A DNA stretch of 64,000 bases from Paenibacillus sp. BSR1-1 (GTDB lineage Bacteria > Bacillota > Bacilli > Bacillales > Cytobacillaceae): NCBI RefSeq assembly GCF_030403775.1, contig NZ_JAQMWQ010000009.1, positions 62,001 to 126,000 of the forward strand, given 5' to 3'. How positions within the stretch are numbered: the stretch's first letter is position 1; each line of letters starts with the position of its first letter. A model generated the notes under the pieces. It was not told the origin of the DNA and ran no database searches. It saw only the letters and a list, made by a program, of their open reading frames with translations. Positions 17,498 through 30,207 of the stretch are shown one piece after another. The position numbers were made by a program, and so were the translations under genes.

Positions 17498-18757
17498 ATG
17501 GATACTATATTCTTGATGAACAGTATGTGGGTCATGTTGGGAGCAGTCCTTGTCATTTTAATGATTGGAGGGTTCATCTTATTAGAAACCGGTTCAACCC
17601 GCATGAAAAATGCTGGGCACATTGCCGGCAAAACGATCCTTACATTTGGAATTGGCTCGATTATATTTTGGGCTGTGGGCTTTGGGTTAATTTTTGGAAG
17701 CGGCAATTCCCTGATCGGCTTTTCCGATTTCTTTTACTCAGGCTATGATATCGATAGTTTATCACTCTCCGGTGCTGTTTTCTTTTTATTTCAATTAGCC
17801 TTCGCGGGCATATCGCTAACGATAGCATTTGGCGGATTTGCCGAACGCGCTAAATTAGGTGCTTACCTAGTATTTGCTGTTCTTTTCTCTGTTATCGTCT
17901 ATCCTCCAATCGCCCATTGGATTTGGGGCGGCGGCTGGTTGGCAGAACATGGTAAACAAGACTTTGCCGGGTCCACCGTAGTCCATTTAACTGGAGCGAT
18001 GGCAGCCCTAGCCGCAACCATTATCTTAAAACCAAGGATTGGTAAATATAATAAAGATGGATCCGCGAACAATTTAGCTGGCCATAACCAAGTGTTTACA
18101 GCATTAAGTGTATTACTTCTTTGGGTTGGTTGGTTTGGATTTAACGCTGGAAGTACTTTATCTGTTGACAAAGGCTTCTTCGGCTTCGTTGCCCTCAATA
18201 CAAATTTGGCAGCCGCCGCAGGTACTGTCGCAGCAATGATAATCTCGTGGATGGTTTTAGGAAAAGCAGATGTTCCAATGATGTTAAACGGCGCGTTGGC
18301 AGGGTTAGTTGCTATTACTGCCTCTTGTGCTTTTGTTGATACCTGGGCAGCTGTCCTGATTGGTTTTATCTCAGGAATTCTTGTTTTTTACAGCATCCGC
18401 TTTTTTGAAAAAAGAAAAATCGATGATCCAATTGCAGCGCTATCTGTTCACGGAACAGCTGGAGTATGGGGAACGTTATCCAATGGCTTCTTTGCAACAA
18501 AAGAATTAGCAACCGTTGGTCAGCCTGGATTATTTTACGGCGGCGGCCTGCATCAGTTAGGTGTTCAAGCAATCGGAGTTCTTGCCTGCGGCGCGTTTGC
18601 CTTTATCGTATCCTTCATTCTTCTATCCATTATGAAAGCAATTATGAACGGACTTCGCGTTTCCGAAGAAGAAGAAATCATTGGGCTGGATATGAGCGAA
18701 CACGGCAGTTACGGCTACCCTGAATTAATGAAGGCAGAACAAAAACTAAACGCATAA
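17498..18757 (+). CDS. amtB: Ammonium transporter AmtB/NrgA
   Basis: A 419-residue polytopic membrane protein of the Amt/MEP family with eleven predicted membrane segments. Recognisable stretches include GGFILLETGSTR in the first helix, GGFAERAKLGAYL, the DFAGSTVVHLTGA region and HGTAGVWGTLSNGFF with the pore histidine. It imports ammonium when nitrogen is scarce. The AAAGGAGGAG box and the TnrA site upstream support nitrogen-limited expression. In B. subtilis the PII gene nrgB/glnK follows; here no PII gene follows. A GlnD-like nucleotidyltransferase gene comes 75 bases later instead. Confidence 0.95.
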   Translation: MDTIFLMNSMWVMLGAVLVILMIGGFILLETGSTRMKNAGHIAGKTILTFGIGSIIFWAVGFGLIFGSGNSLIGFSDFFYSGYDIDSLSLSGAVFFLFQLAFAGISLTIAFGGFAERAKLGAYLVFAVLFSVIVYPPIAHWIWGGGWLAEHGKQDFAGSTVVHLTGAMAALAATIILKPRIGKYNKDGSANNLAGHNQVFTALSVLLLWVGWFGFNAGSTLSVDKGFFGFVALNTNLAAAAGTVAAMIISWMVLGKADVPMMLNGALAGLVAITASCAFVDTWAAVLIGFISGILVFYSIRFFEKRKIDDPIAALSVHGTAGVWGTLSNGFFATKELATVGQPGLFYGGGLHQLGVQAIGVLACGAFAFIVSFILLSIMKAIMNGLRVSEEEEIIGLDMSEHGSYGYPELMKAEQKLNA

Positions 18758-18832
18758 AATTCCATGTAACATGATTCCTGCCCCTTCGTTTTTTGGGGTG
18801 GGGGTTAACTATTTAACTATTAAAGAAAAGCG

Positions 18833-19813
18833 GTGAAACGGATGGGGAACTCCAGCTACATAGAGATTAGAAATTACAGGGATAGCAGGATAGGGGAGGT
18901 TTCTCGCGACCACTTTAGGCTAAATAATCTCCATGATGAAATCATGAAACAAGTTATCGACTTAGCAGTCTGCCGAACAAAAGAAAAATATGGTTCCCCT
19001 CCCTGTTCCTTTTCTTTTTTTGTCATGGGCAGCGCTGGCAGATCGGAACAATCTATTTGGAGCGATCAAGACCACGGTATCATTTATCAGGAACTAACCC
19101 CAGAAGCACAAGCCTATTTTTTGGAGTTAGGAATGGAGATTACAGCAGGATTATATCAGACAGGCTACGATTACTGTGAAGGCGGTGTTATGTCCATCAA
19201 TCCAATGTGGTGTAAATCCATGTTCGAATGGCAGCAGCAATTAACAAATTGGATTCTCGACTCCTCCTTTGAATCCATTCGGTATTTACTCATTTTTATC
19301 GATGGAAGATCCATATATGGCGGGAATGAAAATATAGAAAAACTAAAATCAATCGTCTATCAAACAGTCCATAAAGAACATCTTATCTCTAAAGTTTTAG
19401 GTAATACGCTATACCTTAAGAAAGGGGTAAACATCCTAGGAAATCTATTAGTCGAAACTCACGGTCCATATGCCGGTTCTTTCAATCTAAAAGAAGCAGG
19501 GTTTTTTCCATATGTTAATGCTGTGCGACTTTTAGCTATTAAAGCGAATGTGACCGGGACCTCTACCCTTTCGAGACTTGAGCAGCTGAATGAGGCAGGT
19601 CTTTCTTCCATTGAAAAGGACATATATAAAACGCTGTTTTTAAGGTTACTAAACTACCGGCTTTTATATGGAAATCACACTGACTATAAATCTGGACATT
19701 ATTTACCCATTCAAATCCTCAGCAAAGAACAAAATAAAGAGCTGAAATCCATTATTAAAAACGGTGCCGCCTTCTTTCGATTAGTAAGAAGATTAATAGA
19801 AAAGGATGATTAA
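18833..19813 (+). CDS. DUF294 GlnD-like nucleotidyltransferase
   Basis: A 326-residue protein with the nucleotidyltransferase signature GSAGRSEQSIWSDQDHGIIY (residues about 67-86). This carries the GS motif and the D-x-D metal ligands shared with the uridylyltransferase GlnD. The C-terminal half matches the DUF294 C-terminal helical domain (LLVETHGPYAGSFNLKEAGF). The CBS and cyclic-nucleotide domains found N-terminal in many family members are absent. It starts GTG at 18833 (ATG at 18842 also possible). The exonuclease gene starts 2 bases after its stop, and amtB precedes it. A role in nitrogen signalling is an inference from context. Confidence 0.85.
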   Translation: MKRMGNSSYIEIRNYRDSRIGEVSRDHFRLNNLHDEIMKQVIDLAVCRTKEKYGSPPCSFSFFVMGSAGRSEQSIWSDQDHGIIYQELTPEAQAYFLELGMEITAGLYQTGYDYCEGGVMSINPMWCKSMFEWQQQLTNWILDSSFESIRYLLIFIDGRSIYGGNENIEKLKSIVYQTVHKEHLISKVLGNTLYLKKGVNILGNLLVETHGPYAGSFNLKEAGFFPYVNAVRLLAIKANVTGTSTLSRLEQLNEAGLSSIEKDIYKTLFLRLLNYRLLYGNHTDYKSGHYLPIQILSKEQNKELKSIIKNGAAFFRLVRRLIEKDD

Positions 19814-19815
19814 AA

Positions 19816-20550
19816 GTGGGAATGAATGAGATGTTCCAATTTTTCAAGCAAATTTCTGGAAAGCTCAATTTGAATATTTATGCAGGAATACAAGGACAAT
19901 CTACTCCTCAACAGATGGCCTTTATCAGAAATCTGCAAAAAGAAATGAGACAAAAAAACACTCTAGACTCCCCGCTTAACGATTTAAAAGTGGTTGTGTT
20001 TGATATAGAAACAACAGGATTTTATCCTGAAAAGGGGGATTACGTTCTATCGATTGGCGCCATTAAAATGAAGGGGCCGAAAATTGAGACCGGGGAAACC
20101 TTTTATTCACTAATAAAATCAGAGCAATCACTATCTGCTGAAATTGCTGCCTTAACCAATCTAAGTGAAGAAGAATTACAAAAAGCGCCGCCTGCCGCAG
20201 AAGTATTAATGCAGTTTTTCAAATTCGTTGACGGAGCTATTCTAGTTGCCCATCACGCCAACCATGAACAAACCTTTATGAAAAAAATAACCTGGGACAT
20301 TTTACGAACCAAATTTAATCAACGCATTATTGATACCTCATTTTTAATCCGTCTATCGGATCCTTACTTGAAATCAATGCCTCTTGAAGAAGTATGCTGC
20401 ATTTGCGGGATTCAGATTAAAGATCGGCACAATGCTCTCGGAGATGCCGCTATGACTGCACAAGTTTGGCGATATTATCTAGAGATAGCTCAAAAGAAAG
20501 GTTTCTCTAATTTAACGGAGGTGTATGAATATCTCGCAAAGCTGGAATAG
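19816..20550 (+). CDS. DnaQ-like DEDDh 3-5 exonuclease
   Basis: A 244-residue protein with a leader of about 55 residues and an exonuclease domain. The Exo I motif is VVFDIETTGFYP, and the Exo III motif is HNALGDAAMTAQVW with the catalytic His and Asp. At Exo II, where the family normally has an Asp (AHNAxFD-type), the protein reads VAHHANHEQTF with Glu in that place. This may alter or weaken metal binding. The fold is related to the DNA polymerase III proofreading subunit. The gene begins with GTG two bases after the nucleotidyltransferase stop, so the pair is almost certainly co-translated. A terminator follows. Confidence 0.87.
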   Translation: MGMNEMFQFFKQISGKLNLNIYAGIQGQSTPQQMAFIRNLQKEMRQKNTLDSPLNDLKVVVFDIETTGFYPEKGDYVLSIGAIKMKGPKIETGETFYSLIKSEQSLSAEIAALTNLSEEELQKAPPAAEVLMQFFKFVDGAILVAHHANHEQTFMKKITWDILRTKFNQRIIDTSFLIRLSDPYLKSMPLEEVCCICGIQIKDRHNALGDAAMTAQVWRYYLEIAQKKGFSNLTEVYEYLAKLE

Positions 20551-20552
20551 GT

Positions 20553-20584
20553 AAAAACGCTATTTTACAGTAGTGTTTTCTGCT
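20553..20584 (+). terminator. Probable terminator after exonuclease gene
   Basis: AAAACGCTA and TAGTGTTTT form a 9-bp stem with one mismatch-type pair and a short loop, ending in a T-run. It closes the nitrogen block. Confidence 0.6.
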
Positions 20585-20952
20585 TCTATGGACTAAATGC
20601 CGAAAATGCAATTAATTCGAGTTTCCAACACTATCACGTTATTTTCCTCTAATTTCCACCCCTCCTTTTTACCCGAAAAATATTCAATTTAAAAAAATTT
20701 CAAAAAAATTTTTCCCCTCCTTTTCCTTATCGTGACAAGAATGAAAACGCTAACAACTATTTTGATTAATTTGAATTGTCTGATTTTTGTATTGACCATG
20801 TTTCCGATTGGTTGTATGATTATCGTCAATAAGAATCTAATAGATAAATGTTGCCTTTGTTCATCCCGACAACAGGGATGGGGCAAGGCTATTCTTTTAA
20901 AATGAGGATTTAATCATTTAAAGCGTTTTATCATGAAAGAGGAGTGGTTAAG
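20585..20952 (+). promoter_or_regulatory. ilvE leader region
   Basis: A 370-base non-coding region before ilvE. It holds the cre site at 20742-20755 and a weak CodY-like word (AATTGTCTGATTTTT at 20774-20788, four differences from AATTTTCWGAAAATT). It also has a small CATCCC/GGGATG hairpin at 20862-20880. No second T-box was recognised here. Confidence 0.5.
20742..20755. promoter_or_regulatory. cre (CcpA) site upstream of ilvE
   Basis: TGAAAACGCTAACA matches TGWAANCGNTNWCA at every position. CcpA activates ilv-leu transcription in B. subtilis, so a positive role is plausible; the site lies about 200 bases before the ilvE start. Confidence 0.8.
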
Positions 20953-21861
20953 TTGGGAAGTCAATGGATTTTCCTTGGCGGCCAGTTCGTCAAGAAAGAG
21001 GATGCTGTCGTTTCAGTATTTGACCATGGCTTTTTATATGGTGACGGAGTATTCGAAGGTATTCGCGTTTACAGCGGGAACGTCTTCAGGCTCGATGCCC
21101 ACCTAAAAAGGCTATATGAATCAGCTCAATCCATTATGTTGAAGATTCCATATACACAGGAGGAAATGACGGAGCTAATCGTGGAAACGATTAGAAAAAA
21201 CCAGCTAGAAAGCGCATATATACGTCTCGTTGTTTCACGCGGTAAAGGGAATCTCGGACTGGACCCTTCTTCCTGCTCTAATCCAAACGTCATCATTATC
21301 GCTGAGGAATTAACCATGTATCCAAAAGAGTTTTATGAGCATGGAATTAAAATCGCCTCTGTTGCGAGCAGAAGAAATCGCCCAGATGTACTGAGCCCAC
21401 AAATTAAATCGCTGAATTACTTAAATAATATCCTTGTTAAACTGGAAGCCAATCAGGTTGGCGTTCAAGAGGCTTTAATGCTAAATGATCAAGGTTATGT
21501 AACCGAAGGTTCAGCAGATAATATTTTTATTGTAAAAAATGGGGTTATCTATACTCCTCCCGTTTACTTAGGTGCATTAGAAGGCATTACAAGAAATGCC
21601 ATTATCGATGTTGCTAAAGCAAAAGGTTACGAAGTTAGGGAAACTCCATTCACAAGACATGATGTTTATGTGGCCGATGAAGTTTTCTTAACTGGAACAG
21701 CAGTAGAAGTTATTGCCGTCATTGAAGTAGATCAACGAGTAATTAAAGACGGCAAGCCTGGAGAAATTACGAACCAATTATTAGAGGAATTTAGACGAAT
21801 TGTCACAACCGACGGTGTGGATTGTTATCCGACAGGCGCAAACCATGCCATCGTCAGTTAG
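20953..21861 (+). CDS. ilvE: Branched-chain amino-acid aminotransferase
   Basis: A 302-residue class-IV PLP enzyme. Recognisable features are [20 protein letters not shown] at the N-terminus, the PLP-lysine region [11 protein letters not shown] near residue 155, [20 protein letters not shown] and [10 protein letters not shown]. It transfers the amino group between glutamate and valine, leucine or isoleucine, the last step of their synthesis. The frame opens with GTG at 20944, but the TTG at 20953 is better placed 8 bases behind GAGGAG. ilvD starts 11 bases after its stop, so the two are co-transcribed. Confidence 0.94.
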   Translation: MGSQWIFLGGQFVKKEDAVVSVFDHGFLYGDGVFEGIRVYSGNVFRLDAHLKRLYESAQSIMLKIPYTQEEMTELIVETIRKNQLESAYIRLVVSRGKGNLGLDPSSCSNPNVIIIAEELTMYPKEFYEHGIKIASVASRRNRPDVLSPQIKSLNYLNNILVKLEANQVGVQEALMLNDQGYVTEGSADNIFIVKNGVIYTPPVYLGALEGITRNAIIDVAKAKGYEVRETPFTRHDVYVADEVFLTGTAVEVIAVIEVDQRVIKDGKPGEITNQLLEEFRRIVTTDGVDCYPTGANHAIVS

Positions 21862-21872
21862 GAGATAGAAAA

Positions 21873-23540
21873 ATGCGAAGCGATATGATTAAAAAAGGGA
21901 TTGACCGTGCTCCCCACCGCAGCCTATTATACGCAACCGGGGTAAAGACGAGTGACTTAGAAAAACCGTTTATCGGCGTCTGCAACTCTTATATTGATAT
22001 TATCCCTGGACATAAACACCTTAATCATTTCGGTGCAATTGTTAAAGAAGCTATCCGGGAAGCCGGCGGCATACCATTCGAATTTAATACGATTGGCGTT
22101 GATGACGGCATTGCCATGGGACATATCGGAATGCGCTATTCCCTTCCAAGCCGTGAAATCATCGCGGACAGTGCCGAAACAGTTATTAATGCCCATTGGT
22201 TTGACGGTGTTTTTTACATTCCAAACTGTGACAAAATCACTCCGGGAATGTTAATGGCAGCTGCCAGAACCAACGTACCTTCTGTTTTTGTTTCTGGGGG
22301 TCCCATGGAAGCAGGTGTTTCCTCTTCTGGAAAGCAGCTTTCCCTCACTTCAGTATTTGAAGGAGTTGGTGCCTACCATAACGGTACCATCAGTCAGCAG
22401 CAGCTGTTAGACATCGAAACTCAGGCCTGCCCGACATGTGGATCCTGTTCAGGGATGTTTACAGCCAATTCGATGAACTGTCTCATGGAAGTACTCGGAA
22501 TGACTGTTCCAGGAAACGGGACCATCGTCGCGACTTCTGAAGAAAGACATGAGTTAATTCGTCAGGCTGCAAGACATTTGATTGAATTAGTCAAAAAAGA
22601 TATTCGCCCACGCGATATCATTACAAGAGAAGCAATTGATAATGCTTTCGCACTTGATATGGCAATGGGAGGCTCAACGAATACAGTGTTACATACACTA
22701 GCCATCGCCCATGAAGCCGGAATTGAATACGACCTCCGCGATATTAACAAAATCGCTGAAAAAGTTCCTTATTTAGCAAAAATTATGCCAGCATCTGATT
22801 ATTCTATGGACGATGTTCATCGTGCAGGTGGTGTTAGTGCAATCATCAATGAGCTATACAAAGTGGATGGTGCCCTGCATGATAACTGCTTAACAATTAC
22901 AGGAAAAACTCTTGCTGAAAATGTGAAGGAAGCAACAATCACAAATGAGGCTGTTATCCGGACAAAAGATAATCCCTATAGTCCTGTTGGCGGCCTGTCC
23001 ATCCTATATGGAAACATTGCACCGGATGGCGGCGTCATCAAAGTTGGAGCAGTAGATCCATCGATTAAAACCTTCCTTGGTGAAGCGATTGTTTTTGAAT
23101 CACAGGATGAAGCTCAAGAAAACATTAATAATGGAACCGTAAAGTCTGGGCATGTCGTTGTTATTCGATATGAAGGTCCGAAAGGCGGACCGGGGATGCC
23201 GGAAATGCTCGCACCTACTTCTGCAATTGCTGGACGCGGGTTAGCGAAAGAAGTTGCCCTCATTACTGATGGCCGTTTCTCTGGTGCAAGCCGTGGGATT
23301 TCAATCGGTCATATCTCACCGGAAGCAGCCGAAGGCGGTCCTATCGCCCTTGTTGAAAATGGCGACAAAATTTTAATTGATCTTGAAGCACGCTCCATTG
23401 AGCTTCTCGTAGATGAAGAGGTTTTAGCTGAAAGACGCTCTGCTTGGGTTAAACCAGAACCAAAAATTAAAACTGGTTATCTTGCAAAATATGCAAAGCT
23501 TGTTACCTCTGCCAATACTGGCGGGATTATGAAAATATAG
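21873..23540 (+). CDS. ilvD: Dihydroxy-acid dehydratase
   Basis: A 555-residue iron-sulfur dehydratase (IlvD/Edd family) starting with [20 protein letters not shown]. The cluster cysteines are visible in [19 protein letters not shown] and [17 protein letters not shown]. The C-terminal domain has [20 protein letters not shown]. It converts dihydroxyisovalerate and dihydroxymethylvalerate to the keto acids used by IlvE. The ATG at 21873 follows TTAGGAG; an upstream in-frame start inside ilvE is rejected. The T-box leader lies between ilvD and ilvB, so ilvED is outside its direct control. Confidence 0.95.
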   Translation: MRSDMIKKGIDRAPHRSLLYATGVKTSDLEKPFIGVCNSYIDIIPGHKHLNHFGAIVKEAIREAGGIPFEFNTIGVDDGIAMGHIGMRYSLPSREIIADSAETVINAHWFDGVFYIPNCDKITPGMLMAAARTNVPSVFVSGGPMEAGVSSSGKQLSLTSVFEGVGAYHNGTISQQQLLDIETQACPTCGSCSGMFTANSMNCLMEVLGMTVPGNGTIVATSEERHELIRQAARHLIELVKKDIRPRDIITREAIDNAFALDMAMGGSTNTVLHTLAIAHEAGIEYDLRDINKIAEKVPYLAKIMPASDYSMDDVHRAGGVSAIINELYKVDGALHDNCLTITGKTLAENVKEATITNEAVIRTKDNPYSPVGGLSILYGNIAPDGGVIKVGAVDPSIKTFLGEAIVFESQDEAQENINNGTVKSGHVVVIRYEGPKGGPGMPEMLAPTSAIAGRGLAKEVALITDGRFSGASRGISIGHISPEAAEGGPIALVENGDKILIDLEARSIELLVDEEVLAERRSAWVKPEPKIKTGYLAKYAKLVTSANTGGIMKI

Positions 23541-23692
23541 AGAAAAGCGGAAGCGACCGTTTAGCGGCGTATGGCCTGGAGCGCTCCAACTAAGATAAAG
23601 GAAACACGAAGAGCGTCAGCGATTCGATGTTGACTTATCGTAGGGCGGAGAGCGAAGGACACTAGTCGCTGGTCGCTGGAGCTAGACAGTAA
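23541..23692. repeat. Dispersed Bacillaceae intergenic element
   Basis: A GC-rich stretch beginning AGAAAAGCGGAAGCG and ending TCGCTGGAGCTAGACAGT, starting directly after the ilvD stop. These end words belong to an intergenic repeat I know from Bacillus genomes; only one copy is seen in this window. It contains no frame. Confidence 0.6.
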
Positions 23693-23794
23693 TCAAAGTT
23701 TGAAAACGCAGGGAATTAGTAGTACCCCTCCCCTTCCCAAGGAAGCTAAGGTACTAAACGTGTTAAGTGAAGAATCATTTGACAAAAAAATATG
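23693..23794 (+). promoter_or_regulatory. Hairpin and promoter region before T-box
   Basis: TAGTACC and GGTACTA with inner CTTCC/GGAAG form a hairpin at 23718-23757, possibly ending the ilvED transcript. TTGACA at 23779-23784 is a candidate -35, but a well-spaced -10 was not clear. Confidence 0.4.
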
Positions 23795-24120
23795 ATAAAT
23801 CGATGACGGGAATAAAGGAATAAGAATTTGTATTTTCAGAGAGCTGGGGTTGCTGGAAGCCCAGTAATACAACTTATTCTGACATCATCCCTGAGTGTTG
23901 CGCTGAAAAGCTTCTCGCTTACTAGGTGCAATCGGGTGTTAATTTGATAGCACCTGTTACCAAAAGAAGCGTTTTTTTAATTGTCGCTTCATAAGGCAGT
24001 ATTCGTAAGAATGCTGTGAAACCGGGTGGTACCGAGAAAATGAAAAGGCCTTTTCTCCCCGATTATTCTGTATTTGATTTCATGAATGCAGTTTATTCGG
24101 GTAGAATAGGGCCTTTTTTA
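23795..24120 (+). promoter_or_regulatory. T-box riboswitch of the ilv-leu operon
   Basis: A complete T-box leader. Stem I pairs GAATAAG with CTTATTC and contains the conserved CAGAGAGCTGGGG region. The T-box itself is ACCGGGTGGTACCGAG at 24021-24036. The terminator pairs AAAAGGCC (24043-24050) with GGCC and TTTTTT ending near 24119. In the specifier loop (TGACATCA) the best codon is AUC at 23884-23886, read as isoleucine. This is an inference from the loop position, since related leaders often use a Leu codon. Uncharged tRNA would stabilise the antiterminator and allow ilvBHC-leuABCD transcription. Confidence 0.93.
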
Positions 24121-24191
24121 CTGCGCTTGAACAAGATCAGCCATAGGCTGAGTATTTTATTATTCAAATACCCTTAAGGAGGGAATACAAG

Positions 24192-25919
24192 GTGAAAGTA
24201 GAAGCAAAACTGGAATTCCAAACCAGTACCGCACCAAAAACAGGGGCAGACCTTCTCATTGATTTATTAATTAATGAAGGAGTTGAAACCATTTTTGGTT
24301 ATCCAGGTGGAGCTGTTCTTCCAATTTACGATGCTATTTATCGGGCAAAGGCGAGAATCAATCACGTTCTCTTCCGTCATGAGCAAGGCAGTATCCATGC
24401 TGCGGAAGGTTATGCACGAATTACTGGGAAACCAGGAGTTGTCCTCGCCACGTCAGGACCTGGAGCAACGAACCTGGTGACAGGAATTACAGATGCTATG
24501 ATGGACTCCTTGCCGCTTGTGATTTTTACAGGACAGGTTGCGCGAAGCGTCATCGGAACGGATGCTTTCCAGGAAGCAGACGTAATGGCAATCACGACAC
24601 CAATAACGAAGCATAACTATCAGGTCCAGTCCATTTCCGACCTGCCAAGAATCGTGAAGGAAGCCTTCCATATTGCTTCTACCGGGCGTCCAGGACCAGT
24701 CCTAATCGATATTCCAAAGGATATTTCAGCCGGAGAACTATTCGAAGAACCACAAGAAGTAAGCATTCATTTGCCAGGTTATCAGCCGACTACTAAGCCA
24801 AACCCGCTGCAAATCAAAAAACTGGCAGATGCACTTGGAAAGGCGAAAAAGCCTCTCATTCTTGCAGGTGCAGGTGTTCTTCACGGCAAAGCTTCTGCGG
24901 AATTAACGGAATTTGCAGAAAAACATAAACTTCCTGTGGTAACCACATTGCTTGGTTTAGGAGCATTTCCAGCGAACAATCCTCTCTCTTTAGGAATGGG
25001 TGGAATGCATGGTACCTATAGCGCAAACATGGCAATGTATGAATGTGATTTGCTTATCAATATCGGTGCCCGTTTTGATGACCGTCTTACCGGCAACCTA
25101 AAACACTACGCACCAAATGCAAAAGTGGCCCATATCGACATTGATCCAGCTGAGATTGGGAAAAATGTTCCGACTCTTATACCTATCGTTTCCGATGCCA
25201 AAGAAGCGTTAGTCGAGCTGCTCAATCAGACAGCTGAATCGCCCGAAAACAAAGCATGGTTAGAGACGCTTAATAAATATAAAGCGGAATTCCCACTTTG
25301 GTATAAACATAATCCTAACGGCATGTGCCCGCAATGGCTGATTGAAGCAATCCATAAAGTTACAAATGGTGATGCAGTTGTAACAACCGATGTAGGCCAG
25401 CACCAGATGTGGGCCGCACAATATTACAATTTTGATAAGCCGCATCGCTGGGTCACCTCTGGCGGACTAGGGACGATGGGCTTCGGCTTCCCTGCTGCAA
25501 TTGGAGCGCAGATGGCTTCTCCAGGAAGCACTGTTGTAGCAATTGTTGGCGATGCTGGTTTCCAAATGACCCTGCAGGAGCTATCTGTAATTTATGAACA
25601 AAACTTGCCAGTCAAAATCATTATCGTTAACAATGGAGCGCTCGGAATGGTTCGTCAGTGGCAAGAGCTGTTGCATGGGAACCGGATTTCCGAATCGATT
25701 CTTCATTCACAGCCAGATTTTGTAAAGCTGGCAGAAAGCTATCATATTCGCGGGTTAAAGATTGAAACACAGGAAGAACTAATCACAAAGCTTCCTGAAG
25801 TATTTGCTTATGATGGTCCTGTTCTTATGGATTGCCGAGTTCTCCAGCAGGAAAAAGTTTTTCCAATGATTGCTCCGGGTAAAGGGATACACGAAATGAT
25901 TGGGGTGAAACCATCATGA
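24192..25919 (+). CDS. ilvB: Acetolactate synthase large subunit
   Basis: A 575-residue ThDP enzyme starting GTG behind AAGGAGGG. The N-terminal domain has [20 protein letters not shown] with the activating Glu in [14 protein letters not shown]. The ThDP-binding motif is [12 protein letters not shown] with [14 protein letters not shown]. It condenses pyruvate with pyruvate or 2-ketobutyrate, the first common step of valine, leucine and isoleucine synthesis. It is the first gene after the T-box and overlaps ilvH by four bases. Confidence 0.96.
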   Translation: MKVEAKLEFQTSTAPKTGADLLIDLLINEGVETIFGYPGGAVLPIYDAIYRAKARINHVLFRHEQGSIHAAEGYARITGKPGVVLATSGPGATNLVTGITDAMMDSLPLVIFTGQVARSVIGTDAFQEADVMAITTPITKHNYQVQSISDLPRIVKEAFHIASTGRPGPVLIDIPKDISAGELFEEPQEVSIHLPGYQPTTKPNPLQIKKLADALGKAKKPLILAGAGVLHGKASAELTEFAEKHKLPVVTTLLGLGAFPANNPLSLGMGGMHGTYSANMAMYECDLLINIGARFDDRLTGNLKHYAPNAKVAHIDIDPAEIGKNVPTLIPIVSDAKEALVELLNQTAESPENKAWLETLNKYKAEFPLWYKHNPNGMCPQWLIEAIHKVTNGDAVVTTDVGQHQMWAAQYYNFDKPHRWVTSGGLGTMGFGFPAAIGAQMASPGSTVVAIVGDAGFQMTLQELSVIYEQNLPVKIIIVNNGALGMVRQWQELLHGNRISESILHSQPDFVKLAESYHIRGLKIETQEELITKLPEVFAYDGPVLMDCRVLQQEKVFPMIAPGKGIHEMIGVKPS

Positions 25920-26437
25920 AACGAATTATCACTCTAACAGTTCAAGACCGAAGTGGTGTTTTGAATCGAGTTACTGGCCTGTTACAAAGGCGGCAATTTA
26001 ATATTGAGAGTATTTCAGTTGGGAAAACCGAAACCGAAGGAATCTCAAAAATGACTCTTGTTGTTGAAGTCGAAGACGATCAGCGACTTGAGCAGGTTAC
26101 CAAACAATTAAACAAGCAAATTGATGTTTTAAAAGTTTCCGATATTACGGATAAAGCAATCGTTGTACGGGAACTAGCACTCATAAAGGTGGCGAGCAGT
26201 TCACAGCTTCGCAGCGAAATCAACGGAATTATTGATCCTTTCCGCGCCTTGATTATCGATGTGAGTAAAGATAGTTTGGCCGTTCAAATTACCGGACGCC
26301 CTGACAAAATCGATGCTTTGATAGAATTGCTACGGCCTTTCGGCATTAAAGAAATTGCCAGAACAGGGCTGACAGCCTTCCAACGAGGGCATCAGCCACA
26401 AGTAAACGATCTACCAACTTATTCACTATTAAAATAA
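25916..26437 (+). CDS. ilvH: Acetolactate synthase small (regulatory) subunit
   Basis: A 173-residue regulatory subunit with an N-terminal ACT domain ([20 protein letters not shown], then [12 protein letters not shown]) that binds valine for feedback inhibition, and the usual C-terminal domain. It starts inside the end of ilvB (ATGA overlap), which fits equal production of the two subunits. Confidence 0.95.
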   Translation: MKRIITLTVQDRSGVLNRVTGLLQRRQFNIESISVGKTETEGISKMTLVVEVEDDQRLEQVTKQLNKQIDVLKVSDITDKAIVVRELALIKVASSSQLRSEINGIIDPFRALIIDVSKDSLAVQITGRPDKIDALIELLRPFGIKEIARTGLTAFQRGHQPQVNDLPTYSLLK

Positions 26438-26458
26438 CTAATATATTCGAGAGGATGA

Positions 26459-29027
<2,569 letters not shown>

Positions 29028-29089
29028 AAAACATGGCGCCTAATAGCAGGCGCCCATCATAAACCAAAAAAATGAGGAGGTTGCTTCTA

Positions 29090-30196
29090 ATGAAAAAACA
29101 AATTGTCTTACTTCCCGGTGATGGTATCGGCAAGGAAGTTATTGAATCTGCGAAAGATGTATTAAATGCAATTGCTGAAGAATATAACCACTCTTTTAGC
29201 TTCGAAACCCATGAAATCGGAGGAGCAGCCATTGACCTTTACGGCACTCCCCTTCCAGAATCAACTGTTGATGCCTGTAAGCTAGCCGACGCAGTTTTAC
29301 TTGGTGCTGTAGGAGGACCAAAATGGGATAACAACCCTTCGCACCTGCGTCCAGAAAGAGGCTTGCTTGGTATTCGAAAGGCACTGGATTTATTTGCAAA
29401 CCTTCGTCCGATCAAAGGCTTTAAAAACCTGCTTCATGCTTCACCATTAAAGGAAGAAGTAGTTTCAGGAAGCGACCTCCTTATCGTACGTGAATTAACA
29501 GGCGGCATTTACTTTGGAGCTCCAAGTGAGCGTCGTGACAATGGCCAGACAGTGGTTGACACTCTTGCCTATACCCGCAAGGAGATTGAAAGAATCGTAG
29601 ACAAAGCGTTTCAAGCAGCTCAAGGCCGTCGGGGCCGTCTTACTTCTGTAGATAAAGCAAATGTGCTTGAATCTAGCAAGCTATGGCGGGAAATTGTTGA
29701 AGAGAAAAAGGCTCAGTATCCTGACGTTGCCGTTGAACATGTTCTAGTGGATGCGGCAGCAATGAAGCTGATTACAAATCCTTCGTATTTCGATGTTGTT
29801 GTGACTGAGAATATGTTTGGGGACATCCTTAGTGATGAGGCTTCTGTATTGACCGGTTCGCTTGGTATGCTCCCTTCTGCCAGCTTGAATGAGTCTGGGG
29901 TTGGCCTTTACGAACCTGTTCATGGCTCAGCACCGGACATTGCTGGGAAGGGAATTGCTAACCCAGTTGCGATGATTTTATCTGCTGCCTTAATGCTTAG
30001 GTATTCATTCAAGCTTGATGACGAGGCGAAGATGATTGAGGACGCGGTTCAATCCGTACTTGATGCGGGCTTCCATACAGCCGACCTGCAAATTGCTGAA
30101 GGACGCAAAGTAGGAACGGCTGAAATGACCCGTTTGGTTGTGGATTATATCAAATCTCAAAGTCCTTCAAAATGTATCATGAGCTGTTACGTTTAA
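29090..30196 (+). CDS. leuB: 3-isopropylmalate dehydrogenase
   Basis: A 368-residue NAD-dependent beta-decarboxylating dehydrogenase (LLPGDGIGKEV at the N-terminus; VVTENMFGDILSDEASVLTG and EPVHGSAPDIAGKGIANPVA later). It oxidises and decarboxylates 3-isopropylmalate to the leucine keto acid. The open frame begins six codons earlier, but the ATG at 29090 sits about 10 bases behind GAGGAGG. The last residues (SPSKCIMSCYV) differ from the usual C-terminus and may reflect a small 3-prime change. Confidence 0.95.
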   Translation: MKKQIVLLPGDGIGKEVIESAKDVLNAIAEEYNHSFSFETHEIGGAAIDLYGTPLPESTVDACKLADAVLLGAVGGPKWDNNPSHLRPERGLLGIRKALDLFANLRPIKGFKNLLHASPLKEEVVSGSDLLIVRELTGGIYFGAPSERRDNGQTVVDTLAYTRKEIERIVDKAFQAAQGRRGRLTSVDKANVLESSKLWREIVEEKKAQYPDVAVEHVLVDAAAMKLITNPSYFDVVVTENMFGDILSDEASVLTGSLGMLPSASLNESGVGLYEPVHGSAPDIAGKGIANPVAMILSAALMLRYSFKLDDEAKMIEDAVQSVLDAGFHTADLQIAEGRKVGTAEMTRLVVDYIKSQSPSKCIMSCYV

Positions 30197-30207
30197 TAGG
30201 ACGTGGT

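Noticed and set aside
20774-20788. CodY box before ilvE
   Set aside because: Four of fifteen positions differ from the consensus; too weak to call as a feature, mentioned only in the leader note.
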